A DNA stretch of 64,000 nt. Origin: a candidate division Zixibacteria bacterium SM23_81 (lineage in GTDB: Bacteria; SM23-81). The notes under the pieces are model-generated. The model saw nothing but the letters and a program-made list of their open reading frames with translations. It ran no database searches and had not been told where the DNA came from. Below, piece after piece: positions 9,501-17,844 of the stretch (position 1 is the stretch's first letter; each line of letters opens with the position of its first letter). The position numbers and the translations under genes are program-made. Where the stretch lies: contig LJUY01000004.1 in the NCBI GenBank assembly GCA_001304015.1, positions 58,461 to 122,460 of the forward strand, given 5' to 3'.

Positions 9501-9509
9501 ATGCACTAA
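9501..9509 (+). other. Start-stop mini-ORF (Met-His-stop) in the leader
   Basis: AAAAGGAGGAAATT, a near-perfect Shine-Dalgarno sequence, is followed at ideal distance by ATG CAC TAA. The main gene has its own GGAGAAAGGG site 50 bases later. A strong site dedicated to a two-codon frame suggests either a ribosome-parking leader or a relic of a mutated start. Confidence 0.4.
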
Positions 9510-9561
9510 CACTGCCTCTCAAAACTGTTCATTCGCAACTCTCACTGAAAGGAGAAAGGGA

Positions 9562-12500
9562 ATGTCGAAAGGTTCAATCCTCTTATTAGCCGCCACCTTG
9601 CTGCTGACCGTTCCGATGGCAGCTTTTGCCGGCAATGCCGAGCTGCAGGTCATTCACAACGCCGCCGATCCGAACGCGGCCGTGGTCGATGTGTATGTGA
9701 ACGATGATCTTTTCCTCGATGACTTCACTTTCCGTGCCGCCACGCCCTTTGTGGAGGTCCCTGCCGGCGTCAACCTGAATATCGGCGTGGCACCCAGCAA
9801 TAGCGCTGGCCCCGGTGACATCATCGCCGACTTCGATGTCATGCTGGAAGAAGGTTACCGATACGTAGCCATTGCTAATGGAGTGCTGAGTCTGACTGAG
9901 TTTATAGCAAACCCGGATGAGCGCAATATCGCCTTCTCCCTTTTTCTTCAAAGCGACATCCGCTCCAGCGCGCCCGCCAAGCGGGTCAAGTTCGTCGCTT
10001 TTCACGGTGCCACCGATGCCCCCATGGTGGATATCGTCGCCCGGTCAGGGGGAAAGAAACGACGTCTGATCAATAACTTGACCTATGGTGAGTTCTCACC
10101 ATATCGCAATGTTGCTGCTGAGCAGTACATCCTGGATGTGACCACCAACAAAAACAACTCACCGGTGATCGTTTCCTACGAGGCCGATTTGTCATCCTTG
10201 GGTGGTGGCACAGCGGTGGTTTTTGCCTCCGGCTTCCTAAGCCCTGATGATAACCAGAACGGCCCCGCTTTTGGTCTGTTTGTCGCCCTACCAGATGGTC
10301 AGGTGGTGGAACTCCCCCTAGCCGGCAGCAAATCAGTCCAAAGCATAATGGACTCTGGAACAGCCGAGCTCCAGGTTATCCACAATGCTGCTGATCCCAA
10401 CGCCGCCGTGGTGGACATCTATGTTAATGGGAACCTTCTGCTGGACGATTTCGCTTTTCGTGCCGCCACACCCTTTGTGGAGGTCCCAGCTGGAGTCAAC
10501 CTAAATATCGGCGTAGCTCCCCCCAGCAGCACCGGCCCAGGTGACGTGATCGCCGATTTTGATGTAATGCTGGAGGGAGGTAAACGATACGTAGCCATCG
10601 CCAACGGGGTGCTGGACCCCTCGGGGTTTGCCCCCAATCCGGATGGCCAGGACATCTCCTTCAAGCTGTTCGCCCAAGATGACATTCGCGACAGAGGATT
10701 CTTTGGGTTGATCACGGTCATCGCTTTTCATGGTGCCACCGACGCGCCCACCGTGGATATCCTGGCGCAGGGAAGTTGGTTCGGCTGGAAACTGGTGAAT
10801 GATTTGACCTACGGTACGTTTTCCTCTTACAAAATTCTTCTGCCTACCAGCTATCTTCTCAGCGTGACGCCGGGCGGCGACAATTCCACTGTGGTGGCTA
10901 CCTATGAAGCCGATCTGTCCGGATTGAGAAACGGCTCGGCCGTGGTCTTCGCATCCGGTTTTTTGAGCCCTCCGGATAACCACAACGGCCCCGCCTTCGG
11001 CCTTTTTGCCGCTTTGCCAAATGGGCAGGTGGTTGAGTTTCCCCAGGTGATGCAGACAGCCGAATTGCAGGTCATTCACAACGCCGCTGATCCGAATGCA
11101 GCCGTCGTGGACGTTTATGTCAACGGCGGCCTTCTTCTGGACGATTTTGCCTTCCGCACGGCCACACCTTTCGTGGAGGTCCCGGCCGGCGTCAATCTGA
11201 ATATCGGCGTGGCCCCGGGCAACAGCTCCGGTCCCGGCGATGTCATCGCCGATTTCGATGTCACCCTGGAGCAGGGCGAGCGGTATGTGGCCATGGCCAA
11301 TGGGGTGCTGAATCCAGACGATTTTCAGGCCAATCCCGATGGTGAAAGCATCGGTTTCAGCCTTTATCCACAGGATGGCATTCGCGAGCGAGGATACTTC
11401 GGTCTGGTCAAGGTGATCGGTTTTCACGGTGCCACCGATGCGCCCACAGTAGATATCGTGGCCCGGGGAAGCAGAAGATGGCACACGCGATTCGACGACC
11501 TGACCTATGGAGAATTCTCTCCCTATCGGACGCTCTGGCCCAAACGATATCTTCTTGACATAACGCCTGGCAACGATAATTCCACCATCGTGGCCACTTT
11601 CGAGGCCGATCTATCGGGCTTGAGAAACGGTGCGGCCGTGGTCTTCGCATCCGGTTTTTTGAGCCCTCCGGACAATCAAAACGGTCCGGCCTTCGGTCTG
11701 TTCGGCGCACTGCCCGATGGCCAGGTGGTTGAATTCCCGCCGGTGACGACAGCTCGCCTACAGGTCATTCACAACGCCGCCGATCCAGCAGCGGAAGTCG
11801 TGGACGTGTACGTGAATGGAGGTCTATTTCTGGACGATTTCGCCTTTCGGACCGCCACGCCCTTTGTGGATGTTCCGGCTGGGGTGAATTTGAATATCGG
11901 CGTCGCACCAGGCACTAGTTCAGGTCCTGGTGATGTCATCGCAGATTTCGATGTCACTTTGGGTCCCGGGAATACCTATGTGGCCATGGCCAACGGAGTG
12001 CTGAATCCAGACGATTTCCAGGCTAATCCGGATGGCATCGGCATCGGCTTCGCCCTCTATCCTCTAGATGGTATGAGAGAGAGCTCAAAATGGGACCGCG
12101 TCAGCGTCATCGCGTTCCATGGCGCTACCGACGCGCCGACGGTGGACATTCTGAATGCCAACAGTGATTGGCACTGGCCACTGTTTGACGACCTGTCATA
12201 TGGAGAGTTCTCCTCTTACCGTCATCTGAGGGCCAAAAGCTACACGCTCGCTGTAACTCCGGGCAATGACAACTCCACGGTGGTGGCTTCTTTCATCGCC
12301 GACCTTTCAGGTTTGGCAAACGGGGCTGCGGTGGTCTTCGCCTCCGGCTTCTTGACTCCTGACGATGACCAGAATGGTCCGGCCTTCGGCCTGTTCGCGG
12401 CCCTGCCCGACGGCCAGGTGATCGCTCTGCCTTTGGCCAAAGGCAACCAAGCCCTGGCCCAAGCCAAAGAGCTCTCCGACGAAACCACCTTGCTGCCCAC

Positions 12501-12762
12501 CGCCTTCAAGCTGAACCAGAACTACCCCAATCCCTTCAACCCCGAGACCACCATCTCCTTCGCCCTACCCACCACCTCGGAGGTAACCGTTAAGGTGTAC
12601 AACTCTTTGGGACAGCTAGTCACCACTTTGGTCCAGGGCCAGTTGGAGGCCGGGAGGCATGAGGTTCGGCTCAACGCCAGCGAGCTGGCATCGGGCATGT
12701 ATTTCTATCAGATGCAGGCGGGGTCCTTCAAGCAGGTGAAGAAGATGATGCTCTTGAAGTAA
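9562..12762 (+). CDS. Secreted protein of four tandem DUF4397 units with type A C-terminal sorting domain
   Basis: 1066 residues from the ATG at 9562, which follows GGAGAAAGGG and opens a clean signal peptide (cut after AAFA). Four units of ~230 residues follow (about 9631-10320, 10360-11045, 11059-11735, 11752-12430). Each begins LQVIHNAADPNAAVVDVYVN, passes DDFAFRAATPFVEVPAGVNLNIGVAP, and has a second half with FHGATDAPTVDI, LTYGEFSPYR and FASGFLSPDDNQNGPAFGLF. DUF4397 is a beta-rich extracellular fold with no known enzymatic role. The tail from about 12490 has NQNYPNPFNPETTISFALP and ASGMYFYQMQAG, the type IX sorting domain. The same unit occurs once in the nucleotidase gene at 32709. Likely a surface or released structural or adhesive protein. 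Confidence 0.9.
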   Translation: MSKGSILLLAATLLLTVPMAAFAGNAELQVIHNAADPNAAVVDVYVNDDLFLDDFTFRAATPFVEVPAGVNLNIGVAPSNSAGPGDIIADFDVMLEEGYRYVAIANGVLSLTEFIANPDERNIAFSLFLQSDIRSSAPAKRVKFVAFHGATDAPMVDIVARSGGKKRRLINNLTYGEFSPYRNVAAEQYILDVTTNKNNSPVIVSYEADLSSLGGGTAVVFASGFLSPDDNQNGPAFGLFVALPDGQVVELPLAGSKSVQSIMDSGTAELQVIHNAADPNAAVVDIYVNGNLLLDDFAFRAATPFVEVPAGVNLNIGVAPPSSTGPGDVIADFDVMLEGGKRYVAIANGVLDPSGFAPNPDGQDISFKLFAQDDIRDRGFFGLITVIAFHGATDAPTVDILAQGSWFGWKLVNDLTYGTFSSYKILLPTSYLLSVTPGGDNSTVVATYEADLSGLRNGSAVVFASGFLSPPDNHNGPAFGLFAALPNGQVVEFPQVMQTAELQVIHNAADPNAAVVDVYVNGGLLLDDFAFRTATPFVEVPAGVNLNIGVAPGNSSGPGDVIADFDVTLEQGERYVAMANGVLNPDDFQANPDGESIGFSLYPQDGIRERGYFGLVKVIGFHGATDAPTVDIVARGSRRWHTRFDDLTYGEFSPYRTLWPKRYLLDITPGNDNSTIVATFEADLSGLRNGAAVVFASGFLSPPDNQNGPAFGLFGALPDGQVVEFPPVTTARLQVIHNAADPAAEVVDVYVNGGLFLDDFAFRTATPFVDVPAGVNLNIGVAPGTSSGPGDVIADFDVTLGPGNTYVAMANGVLNPDDFQANPDGIGIGFALYPLDGMRESSKWDRVSVIAFHGATDAPTVDILNANSDWHWPLFDDLSYGEFSSYRHLRAKSYTLAVTPGNDNSTVVASFIADLSGLANGAAVVFASGFLTPDDDQNGPAFGLFAALPDGQVIALPLAKGNQALAQAKELSDETTLLPTAFKLNQNYPNPFNPETTISFALPTTSEVTVKVYNSLGQLVTTLVQGQLEAGRHEVRLNASELASGMYFYQMQAGSFKQVKKMMLLK

Positions 12763-12795
12763 CTCACCTCTTGAGACGAGACGACACGGTCACTA

Positions 12796-12827
12796 AGGCG
12801 GACAGGTTATCCTGTCCGCCTTTTTTT
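12796..12827 (+). terminator. Rho-independent terminator of the DUF4397 gene
   Basis: AGGCGGACAGG, loop TTAT, CCTGTCCGCCT, then a run of T: a perfect 11-bp stem 34 bases after the stop codon. Confidence 0.92.
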
Positions 12828-12895
12828 CTCTCACACCGGAGAGCGAGATAGGTCCATGGCTTGACCGGAACAGCGAATACAACCCTTCGATGACA

Positions 12896-12924
12896 TTGAC
12901 ACTGAGGGTTCAATGTGGTATATT
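12896..12924 (+). promoter_or_regulatory. Sigma-70 type promoter, probably for uvrA
   Basis: TTGACA at 12896-12901, 17-base spacer, TATATT at 12919-12924. The nearest downstream gene is uvrA, leaving a leader of about 180 bases. No LexA-type operator was recognised in it. Confidence 0.6.
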
Positions 12925-13111
12925 AATGTTTTTGGCCCTTGCTTTTCTACGCAATTTGGCTATATCAAGACCCTTTTTGAAAAGCCATAGGACTGAGGAA
13001 TCGAGAATTCAAGGGTACAGGTATGGCCTGTTTGGCTAAAAACATTTTGATTTTTTTCCTGAACACCAGAATTCTCCAGCTCAATATTTACTGAAACCTC
13101 CAATTATCGCT

Positions 13112-15898
13112 ATGCCAAAATCCCGAAAGCATATCCCTCTGAGCGATGCCATAAAAGTCCGCGGCGCCGGCAAGCACAACCTGAAGGGTATCGACGTGGA
13201 CATCCCCCGAAACAAGCTGACGGTCATCACCGGAGTCAGCGGCTCGGGCAAGTCCTCCCTGGCCTTCGACACCATTTACGCCGAGGGTCAGCGCCGCTAT
13301 GTCGAGTCTCTTTCCACCTATGCTCGCCAATTCTTGGAGAGAATGGAGAAGGCCGAGGTAGATTTGCTGGAGGGCATCGCCCCGGCCATCGCCATCGAGC
13401 AGAAAAACGAGGTCAGGACGGCCAGGTCCACTGTGGGAACGGCCACCGAGATCTACGATCACCTGCGTTTGCTCTTCGCTCGCATCGGCCGGACACAATG
13501 TGCCAATTGCGGACGTTTGGTGCGGGCCGACACGGTGAAAGATGTGGTGGATGCGGTGTTGAAACTTCGGTCCGACAGCAGAGTTCTGCTTACCTTTCCT
13601 CTGGTCTCAGGCCCGAAGGCCTCCTCCCAAGACATAGTACAAAACCTCAGTGCCCTTGGGTTTATCCGGGTGGTAGTGGGCAAAAAAGTCGTCCAGCTAG
13701 AAGAGATCAAAGAGATTCCAGACTTTGCCGAGCATGAGCTGCTGGTGGTGGTTGACCGTCTGGTCGTCCATAGCGGCATGCGCAAGCGGTTGGCCGATTC
13801 CGTTCAGACGGCAATGGAGGAGGGGGGTGGGCATGTGGTGATCTGGCGGGAGAGAGGCCAAAACCTGAGATTCAGCGATCGGTTTCACTGCGCTCACTGC
13901 AATCTGGAGTACCTCACTCCCTCTCCACTCCTTTTTTCCTTTAACAGCCCCTACGGGGCCTGTCCGGAATGCCACGGGTTCGGCAACAAGCTGGAGCTGG
14001 ACTTAGCTCTGATCATCCCGGACCGGAAAAGGACTCTGCGACAGGGAGCCATAGAGCCCTGGACGAAATCTCACCGGCGTCACTTTCTGAGAGAGTTGGA
14101 GGAGTTATCCATGCGCCATGGGGTACGGCTTGATGTGCCCTTCTATAGATTGAGCGACGAAGAAACGGAGATGGTTCTGGAGGGGGCTCCGGGCTTTGAG
14201 GGGGTCTATGACTTCTTCCGATGGATTGAAAGAAAGAAGTACAAGATCGGCAAGCGAGTTTTCCTGCGTCGCTATCAAAGCCAGAAAGAGTGCCCCCGGT
14301 GCCATGGAAGTCGGTTAAGACCAGAAGCCCTTTATGTGAAGGTGGGTCGCAAGACCATTGCTGAGGTCGCCCGGATGAATGTGGCGGAGGCCATAGAATT
14401 TTTCCGTAAACTGAGATTGACGGCCTTCGAGAGAGGAGTGGCCGACCAGATCATCAAGGAGGTTAGATCCCGATTGGACTATCTTCAGCGAATTGGGCTC
14501 TCCTACCTGACCCTGGATCGTCTGACCCGGACACTTTCTGGCGGAGAGGCCCAGCGAATTCACCTGGCCACTTCTTTGGGGCACAGCTTGTCGGGAACCC
14601 TGTATGTTCTGGATGAGCCCACCATAGGGTTACATCCCAGGGACACCCACCGGCTGATCAAGATTCTCCAAAGACTTCGAGACAACGGCAACACCGTCTT
14701 GATGGTAGAGCACGATCGCGAGACGATCCGGGCTGCCGATTGGGTCATCGACCTGGGGCCAGGAGCTGGCGAACACGGGGGTCAGCTCATCTTTCAGGGG
14801 TCCTTCTCGGATCTAAAGAAAAAGGAGAACTCTTTAACAGCCCGATATCTCACTGGCCAGAAACAAATTCCTGTTCCAGAGCGGCGCAGGAAGCTGACCG
14901 GCAGACATCTGGAGGTACGTGGTGCCCAGGAGCATAACCTGAAGAACTTGAACGTGAGGATTCCTCTTGGCGGGCTGGTCTGCATAACCGGCGTCTCCGG
15001 TTCTGGCAAAAGCACCCTGGTGCACGACATCCTCTACCGAGCCTTGGACCGCCGGTTGCATAACGCTGTCGAAAGGGTAGGTGCTCACGATGGGATCACA
15101 GGTTGGGAGCTTATTGGCGATGTCGTTTTGGTAAATCAGGCGCCCATAGGCAGAACACCGCGCTCTAACCCGGTAACCTATATCAAAGCCTTCGCGCCCA
15201 TTCGGGAGCTTTTTGCAAAAACGCGAGAGGCTCGCGTCCGGGGCTATGCGCCAGGCAGATTCTCCTTCAACCTCGCAGGCGGCCGTTGCGAAAACTGCCA
15301 GGGAGAGGGACATCTGCGGGTGGAGATGCACTTCATGGCCGACATCTTCGTTACCTGCGATCAGTGTCAAGGAAGGCGATACAACCCAGAGACTCTGGAG
15401 ATTGTCTTTCAAGGCAAGAATATCGCCCAGGTTTTGGATCTGACTGTGAAGGAAGCACTAGCTTTCTTTGTCAAGTGGCCACGTATCGTTCGTGGGTTAA
15501 AGGTCCTGGCGGATGTAGGTCTGGGCTACATCAGGCTGGGTCAGCCGGCCACGACACTTTCGGGGGGTGAGGCCCAGAGAATCAAGATCGCCCGCGAGCT
15601 GGCCCGTAAAAAGGGTCGAGGGATTTTGTACATCCTTGATGAGCCTACGGTGGGGCTTCACTTTCACGACATCAAAAGGCTGCTGGATGCCCTCAGCGCC
15701 CTGGTGGAAAGGGGCAACAGCGTCTTGATGATTGAGCACAATCTTGAGGTCATCAAGGTGGCCGACTGGATTATCGACCTGGGCCCTGAAGGGGGCCAGG
15801 AGGGTGGATATTTGCTAGCCACTGGCCAGCCGGAGGACATCGCTTGGTGTCAGGAGTCGTATACGGGAAAGTATTTGAAGCAGTATCTGGAGGGATAG
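13112..15898 (+). CDS. uvrA: Excinuclease ABC subunit A (UvrA)
   Basis: 928 residues, close to the usual ~940. UvrA is the damage-recognising ATPase of nucleotide excision repair, loading UvrB at lesions. Both ABC modules are complete: Walker A GVSGSGKSS near residue 41 and GVSGSGKST near 627, and two LSGGEAQRI signatures near 476 and 817. Zinc-binding cysteines are present in CAHC/CPEC (about 260-287) and CENC/CDQC (about 727-753). The N-terminus matches the family (IKVRGAGKHNLKGIDVDIP), supporting the ATG at 13112 even though no good Shine-Dalgarno sequence precedes it. The text around EQKNEVRTARSTVGTATEIYD differs from the most common RSTVGT context, so it may belong to a divergent UvrA branch. 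No uvrB or uvrC is nearby. Confidence 0.95.
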   Translation: MPKSRKHIPLSDAIKVRGAGKHNLKGIDVDIPRNKLTVITGVSGSGKSSLAFDTIYAEGQRRYVESLSTYARQFLERMEKAEVDLLEGIAPAIAIEQKNEVRTARSTVGTATEIYDHLRLLFARIGRTQCANCGRLVRADTVKDVVDAVLKLRSDSRVLLTFPLVSGPKASSQDIVQNLSALGFIRVVVGKKVVQLEEIKEIPDFAEHELLVVVDRLVVHSGMRKRLADSVQTAMEEGGGHVVIWRERGQNLRFSDRFHCAHCNLEYLTPSPLLFSFNSPYGACPECHGFGNKLELDLALIIPDRKRTLRQGAIEPWTKSHRRHFLRELEELSMRHGVRLDVPFYRLSDEETEMVLEGAPGFEGVYDFFRWIERKKYKIGKRVFLRRYQSQKECPRCHGSRLRPEALYVKVGRKTIAEVARMNVAEAIEFFRKLRLTAFERGVADQIIKEVRSRLDYLQRIGLSYLTLDRLTRTLSGGEAQRIHLATSLGHSLSGTLYVLDEPTIGLHPRDTHRLIKILQRLRDNGNTVLMVEHDRETIRAADWVIDLGPGAGEHGGQLIFQGSFSDLKKKENSLTARYLTGQKQIPVPERRRKLTGRHLEVRGAQEHNLKNLNVRIPLGGLVCITGVSGSGKSTLVHDILYRALDRRLHNAVERVGAHDGITGWELIGDVVLVNQAPIGRTPRSNPVTYIKAFAPIRELFAKTREARVRGYAPGRFSFNLAGGRCENCQGEGHLRVEMHFMADIFVTCDQCQGRRYNPETLEIVFQGKNIAQVLDLTVKEALAFFVKWPRIVRGLKVLADVGLGYIRLGQPATTLSGGEAQRIKIARELARKKGRGILYILDEPTVGLHFHDIKRLLDALSALVERGNSVLMIEHNLEVIKVADWIIDLGPEGGQEGGYLLATGQPEDIAWCQESYTGKYLKQYLEG

Positions 15899-15986
15899 GG
15901 GCGAACAATTGTTGGCTAACAATGAAATGCCATGAAAGGTATTGAGAATTCTCAGAGTGAGGAATACAAACCATAAAGTATGTGTT

Positions 15987-16014
15987 TGTAGGAACTCAAT
16001 ATATTGAACCCTAT
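15987..16014. repeat. Second copy of palindromic repeat family C
   Basis: TGTAGGAACTCAATATATTG and the following eight bases match the element at 8841-8870 with a few substitutions. It lies ~90 bases after uvrA. The intervening bases show nothing else. Confidence 0.6.
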
Positions 16015-16093
16015 TTGGTTGCGTGGAGTGAAAGTTTCTTTCTTAACTGGGCGCACGAAGCGTTTTCACACGGGCTCTCTTTGGCCAATCGGC

Positions 16094-16202
16094 AGAGATT
16101 CTTCGGCCATAGAATTCAGATGAATCTCTTGAGCGGAATCTATCATCAGTGAAACGAAGAATTCATCATGGGTCCCTCTGAAACCCGGCCTCAGAATGAC
16201 AG
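16094..16202. repeat. Dispersed repeat family A (reverse orientation)
   Basis: Begins AGAGATTCTTCGGCC and ends CCTCAGAATGACAG, the reverse complement of the element TTGTCATTCTGAG...GAAGAATCTC seen at 40967. An internal GAATCTC repeat is also visible. No coding capacity. Confidence 0.6.
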
Positions 16203-16264
16203 GTGACAGAAAAAGCCCTTCCGGGTCTCCGAGAGGGTCTGCGCAATTCTACGATCAATCACTC

Positions 16265-16315
16265 TTATTTCAGATACAATATCTTGACGGTCTTCTTAAA
16301 ATCACCTAACCCGAA
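16265..16315 (-). pseudogene. Decayed end of a sorting-domain gene
   Basis: On the minus strand the last codons before TAA read FGLGDFKKTVKILYLK, matching the final residues of the type A sorting domain of neighbouring genes (for example AGAFEKTIKMVFLK). An in-frame TAG interrupts it at 16316-16318 and no further homology is visible upstream. It is followed, in the minus direction, by a terminator-like CCCT/AGGG hairpin with TTTTT near 16212-16240, similar to that after the 17845 gene. Best read as a gene remnant. Confidence 0.4.
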
Positions 16316-16417
16316 CTAAGGTTCTTTTTCCTCAGACTCCTTTCTAGTTTCCTATGCTGACCCCCTTAATATCTCGCCGAAAGGGCTTTTTCATCTGAGA
16401 GATGGGCGACTAACAGT

Positions 16418-17311
16418 CTACCTCCCAAAGTTATACGTAAAAGACAACCATGGGATGGGAAAACCCTCTTCGATGACTTCTCCGATGAGGATGGCTCCCA
16501 CATCGGCTGCTAGGCGCTCGCCGAAAAACCTGATGGCGAGAGCAAAGGGCTGATTGCCAAATTCGAAATCGCCGCCGGTAATAAGCCAGTTTTCTGAGAC
16601 AAGAGCGGTGCTATTAGAAAGGCGGACATTACCGCCCAACAGGATGACCGGATGATCGCCAAACTCAAGATCCTCATCCTCTAGTTTGGTGTACCCAAGG
16701 CCGAGACCGGCTGTGAAGCTCTTGTCGGGTTGTCCCATGGACGCCACGGCAAAGGCGATGCCTACAGCATCCCTATCCGCAGTTGCGTAGAGCGCGCCAA
16801 AAGACATAGCAAATTCGTCCGATGTCTGGAATCCAATTCTGGGAGCCAGATATAGCAACTGATCTCCAAAATCGACGCCCGGGACAACTGAGAGCCCAGC
16901 CATCAAGCTGAAATTGTCTGTGAACCCCCACGCTACTCCGGGAAAAAGCACATAAGTATCGAAAAAGTAGCCTTCTCCCTTACGCAGAGGTCTCCCAGAG
17001 GGAGCAAACATAAGTCGTGAGTAATTGGGGTCGAAACGGTAGAATTGACCTTCCACCATCCGCCCCCGAAGCGGCTTAATGGAGATGATGGAAGATCTCG
17101 GCACCTCCACTTCAAGTTCTGCCGGGGTTACAACCTTTAAGCTGACCTCATCTTCGTGAACAATTTTACCCGTCAGCGTGGTTCCATCTTTTAAGGAGAT
17201 CGAAACCAGCGAATCAGATGGGACGCCCTGCTCTTGAGCATAAGGCATCTCTGTTGTAAAGAGAAAAACACCCAGAAGCAGGAGTGCTGAGAACAGAAGT
17301 TTATAAGACAC
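16418..17311 (-). CDS. Predicted outer-membrane beta-barrel protein with Sm-like N-terminal motif
   Basis: 297 residues. The GTG at 17311 is chosen because AAAGGAGGTGCTCT lies directly before it and the product then begins with a signal peptide (SYKLLFSALLLLGVFLFTT, cut near YAQ). A longer frame to 17416 exists but lacks these features. The mature N-terminus holds VSISLKDGTTLTGKIVHEDEVSLKV followed by VPRSSIISIKPL, a small beta domain like those in three other envelope proteins of this window. The rest alternates aromatic and glycine-rich strands (GYFFDTYVLFPGVAWGFTDNFSLMAGLSV) and ends WLSFTYNFGR, the terminal-aromatic pattern of outer-membrane barrels. Function unknown; a porin-like or structural role is plausible. 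Confidence 0.65.
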   Translation of the reverse strand: MSYKLLFSALLLLGVFLFTTEMPYAQEQGVPSDSLVSISLKDGTTLTGKIVHEDEVSLKVVTPAELEVEVPRSSIISIKPLRGRMVEGQFYRFDPNYSRLMFAPSGRPLRKGEGYFFDTYVLFPGVAWGFTDNFSLMAGLSVVPGVDFGDQLLYLAPRIGFQTSDEFAMSFGALYATADRDAVGIAFAVASMGQPDKSFTAGLGLGYTKLEDEDLEFGDHPVILLGGNVRLSNSTALVSENWLITGGDFEFGNQPFALAIRFFGERLAADVGAILIGEVIEEGFPIPWLSFTYNFGR

Positions 17312-17526
17312 AGAGCACCTCCTTTGGCTTTGCGAAAGCCACCTTCTCATGGGAAAAGAGAGATTATCTCTCCTCGATTTACTCCCCAATCTATTAGAGT
17401 GCAGGGTGCTTGTCAAGGATTAAAATTTTCTTACCAGGCTTTTCGTTGGCGAGATTGACGGTCTCTATTTCCCTAAACGAGACGAAGGGTTCACCTTTTG
17501 ACGCCAGGGATCTGAGCTGAAAAGCA

Positions 17527-17564
17527 GATTCTTCAGGCGTCAACTCCTCCTCAGAATGACAAGA
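17527..17564. repeat. Short copy of repeat family A (reverse orientation)
   Basis: AGATTCTTCAGGCG followed after nine bases by CTCCTCAGAATGACAAG, the same two end motifs as at 16094-16202 with a shorter middle. Confidence 0.5.
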
Positions 17565-17662
17565 ATAGCCCGCGGTAGGTGGTGCAAATCTTCAATCTTA
17601 AATATCCAAATTTCAATGCTTTAATAACAGAGAAGCCCTCCCAATCCCTCGACCCTAGGATC

Positions 17663-17771
17663 CGAGGATTCAAGGATTCGAGGGTTCAAGGTAAAAACCA
17701 GGTCGAAATCTGACATTATTCAAAAAGAAGTAGAGGGGCGGCCCTCGAACCCTTGGTTTCTCGAATCCTCG
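17663..17771. repeat. Imperfect long inverted repeat
   Basis: CGAGGATTCAAGGATTCGAG at 17663 and its diverged inverse CCTTGGTTTCTCGAATCCTC near 17751 form arms of about 29 bases around a 50-base loop. Similar GAATCCTCG/CCTTGAACCC words recur near 13000 and 41370. The rest of 17417-17789 shows no gene. Confidence 0.5.
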
Positions 17772-17789
17772 CCCCCTTTGCTTTCAATC

Positions 17790-17823
17790 AAAAAGCCCTC
17801 CCGAACTTCTTAGAGGGCCTTTC
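17790..17823 (-). terminator. Rho-independent terminator for the 17845 gene
   Basis: Read on the minus strand: AGGCCCTC, a 12-base loop, GAGGGCTTTTT. It follows the stop codon of the minus-strand gene at 17845 by ~20 bases. Confidence 0.75.
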
Positions 17824-17844
17824 CGATCTTGCGGTAATTAGCTT

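Noticed and set aside
10501-11484. Long open frame on the minus strand inside the DUF4397 repeat gene
   Set aside because: It mirrors the codon bias of the plus-strand gene and recurs in each repeat unit. It has no ribosome site and no recognisable protein features.
13112-15898. UvrA as a drug-resistance or class II UvrA paralogue
   Set aside because: Length, both zinc modules and both ABC modules fit the repair protein; only a short stretch near residue 95 is divergent, which is not enough for a separate class.
17742-17771. TTTCTCGAATCC, resembling the T-arm of a tRNA
   Set aside because: No acceptor stem, D-arm or anticodon arm can be drawn around it; it is one arm of the inverted repeat at 17663-17771.
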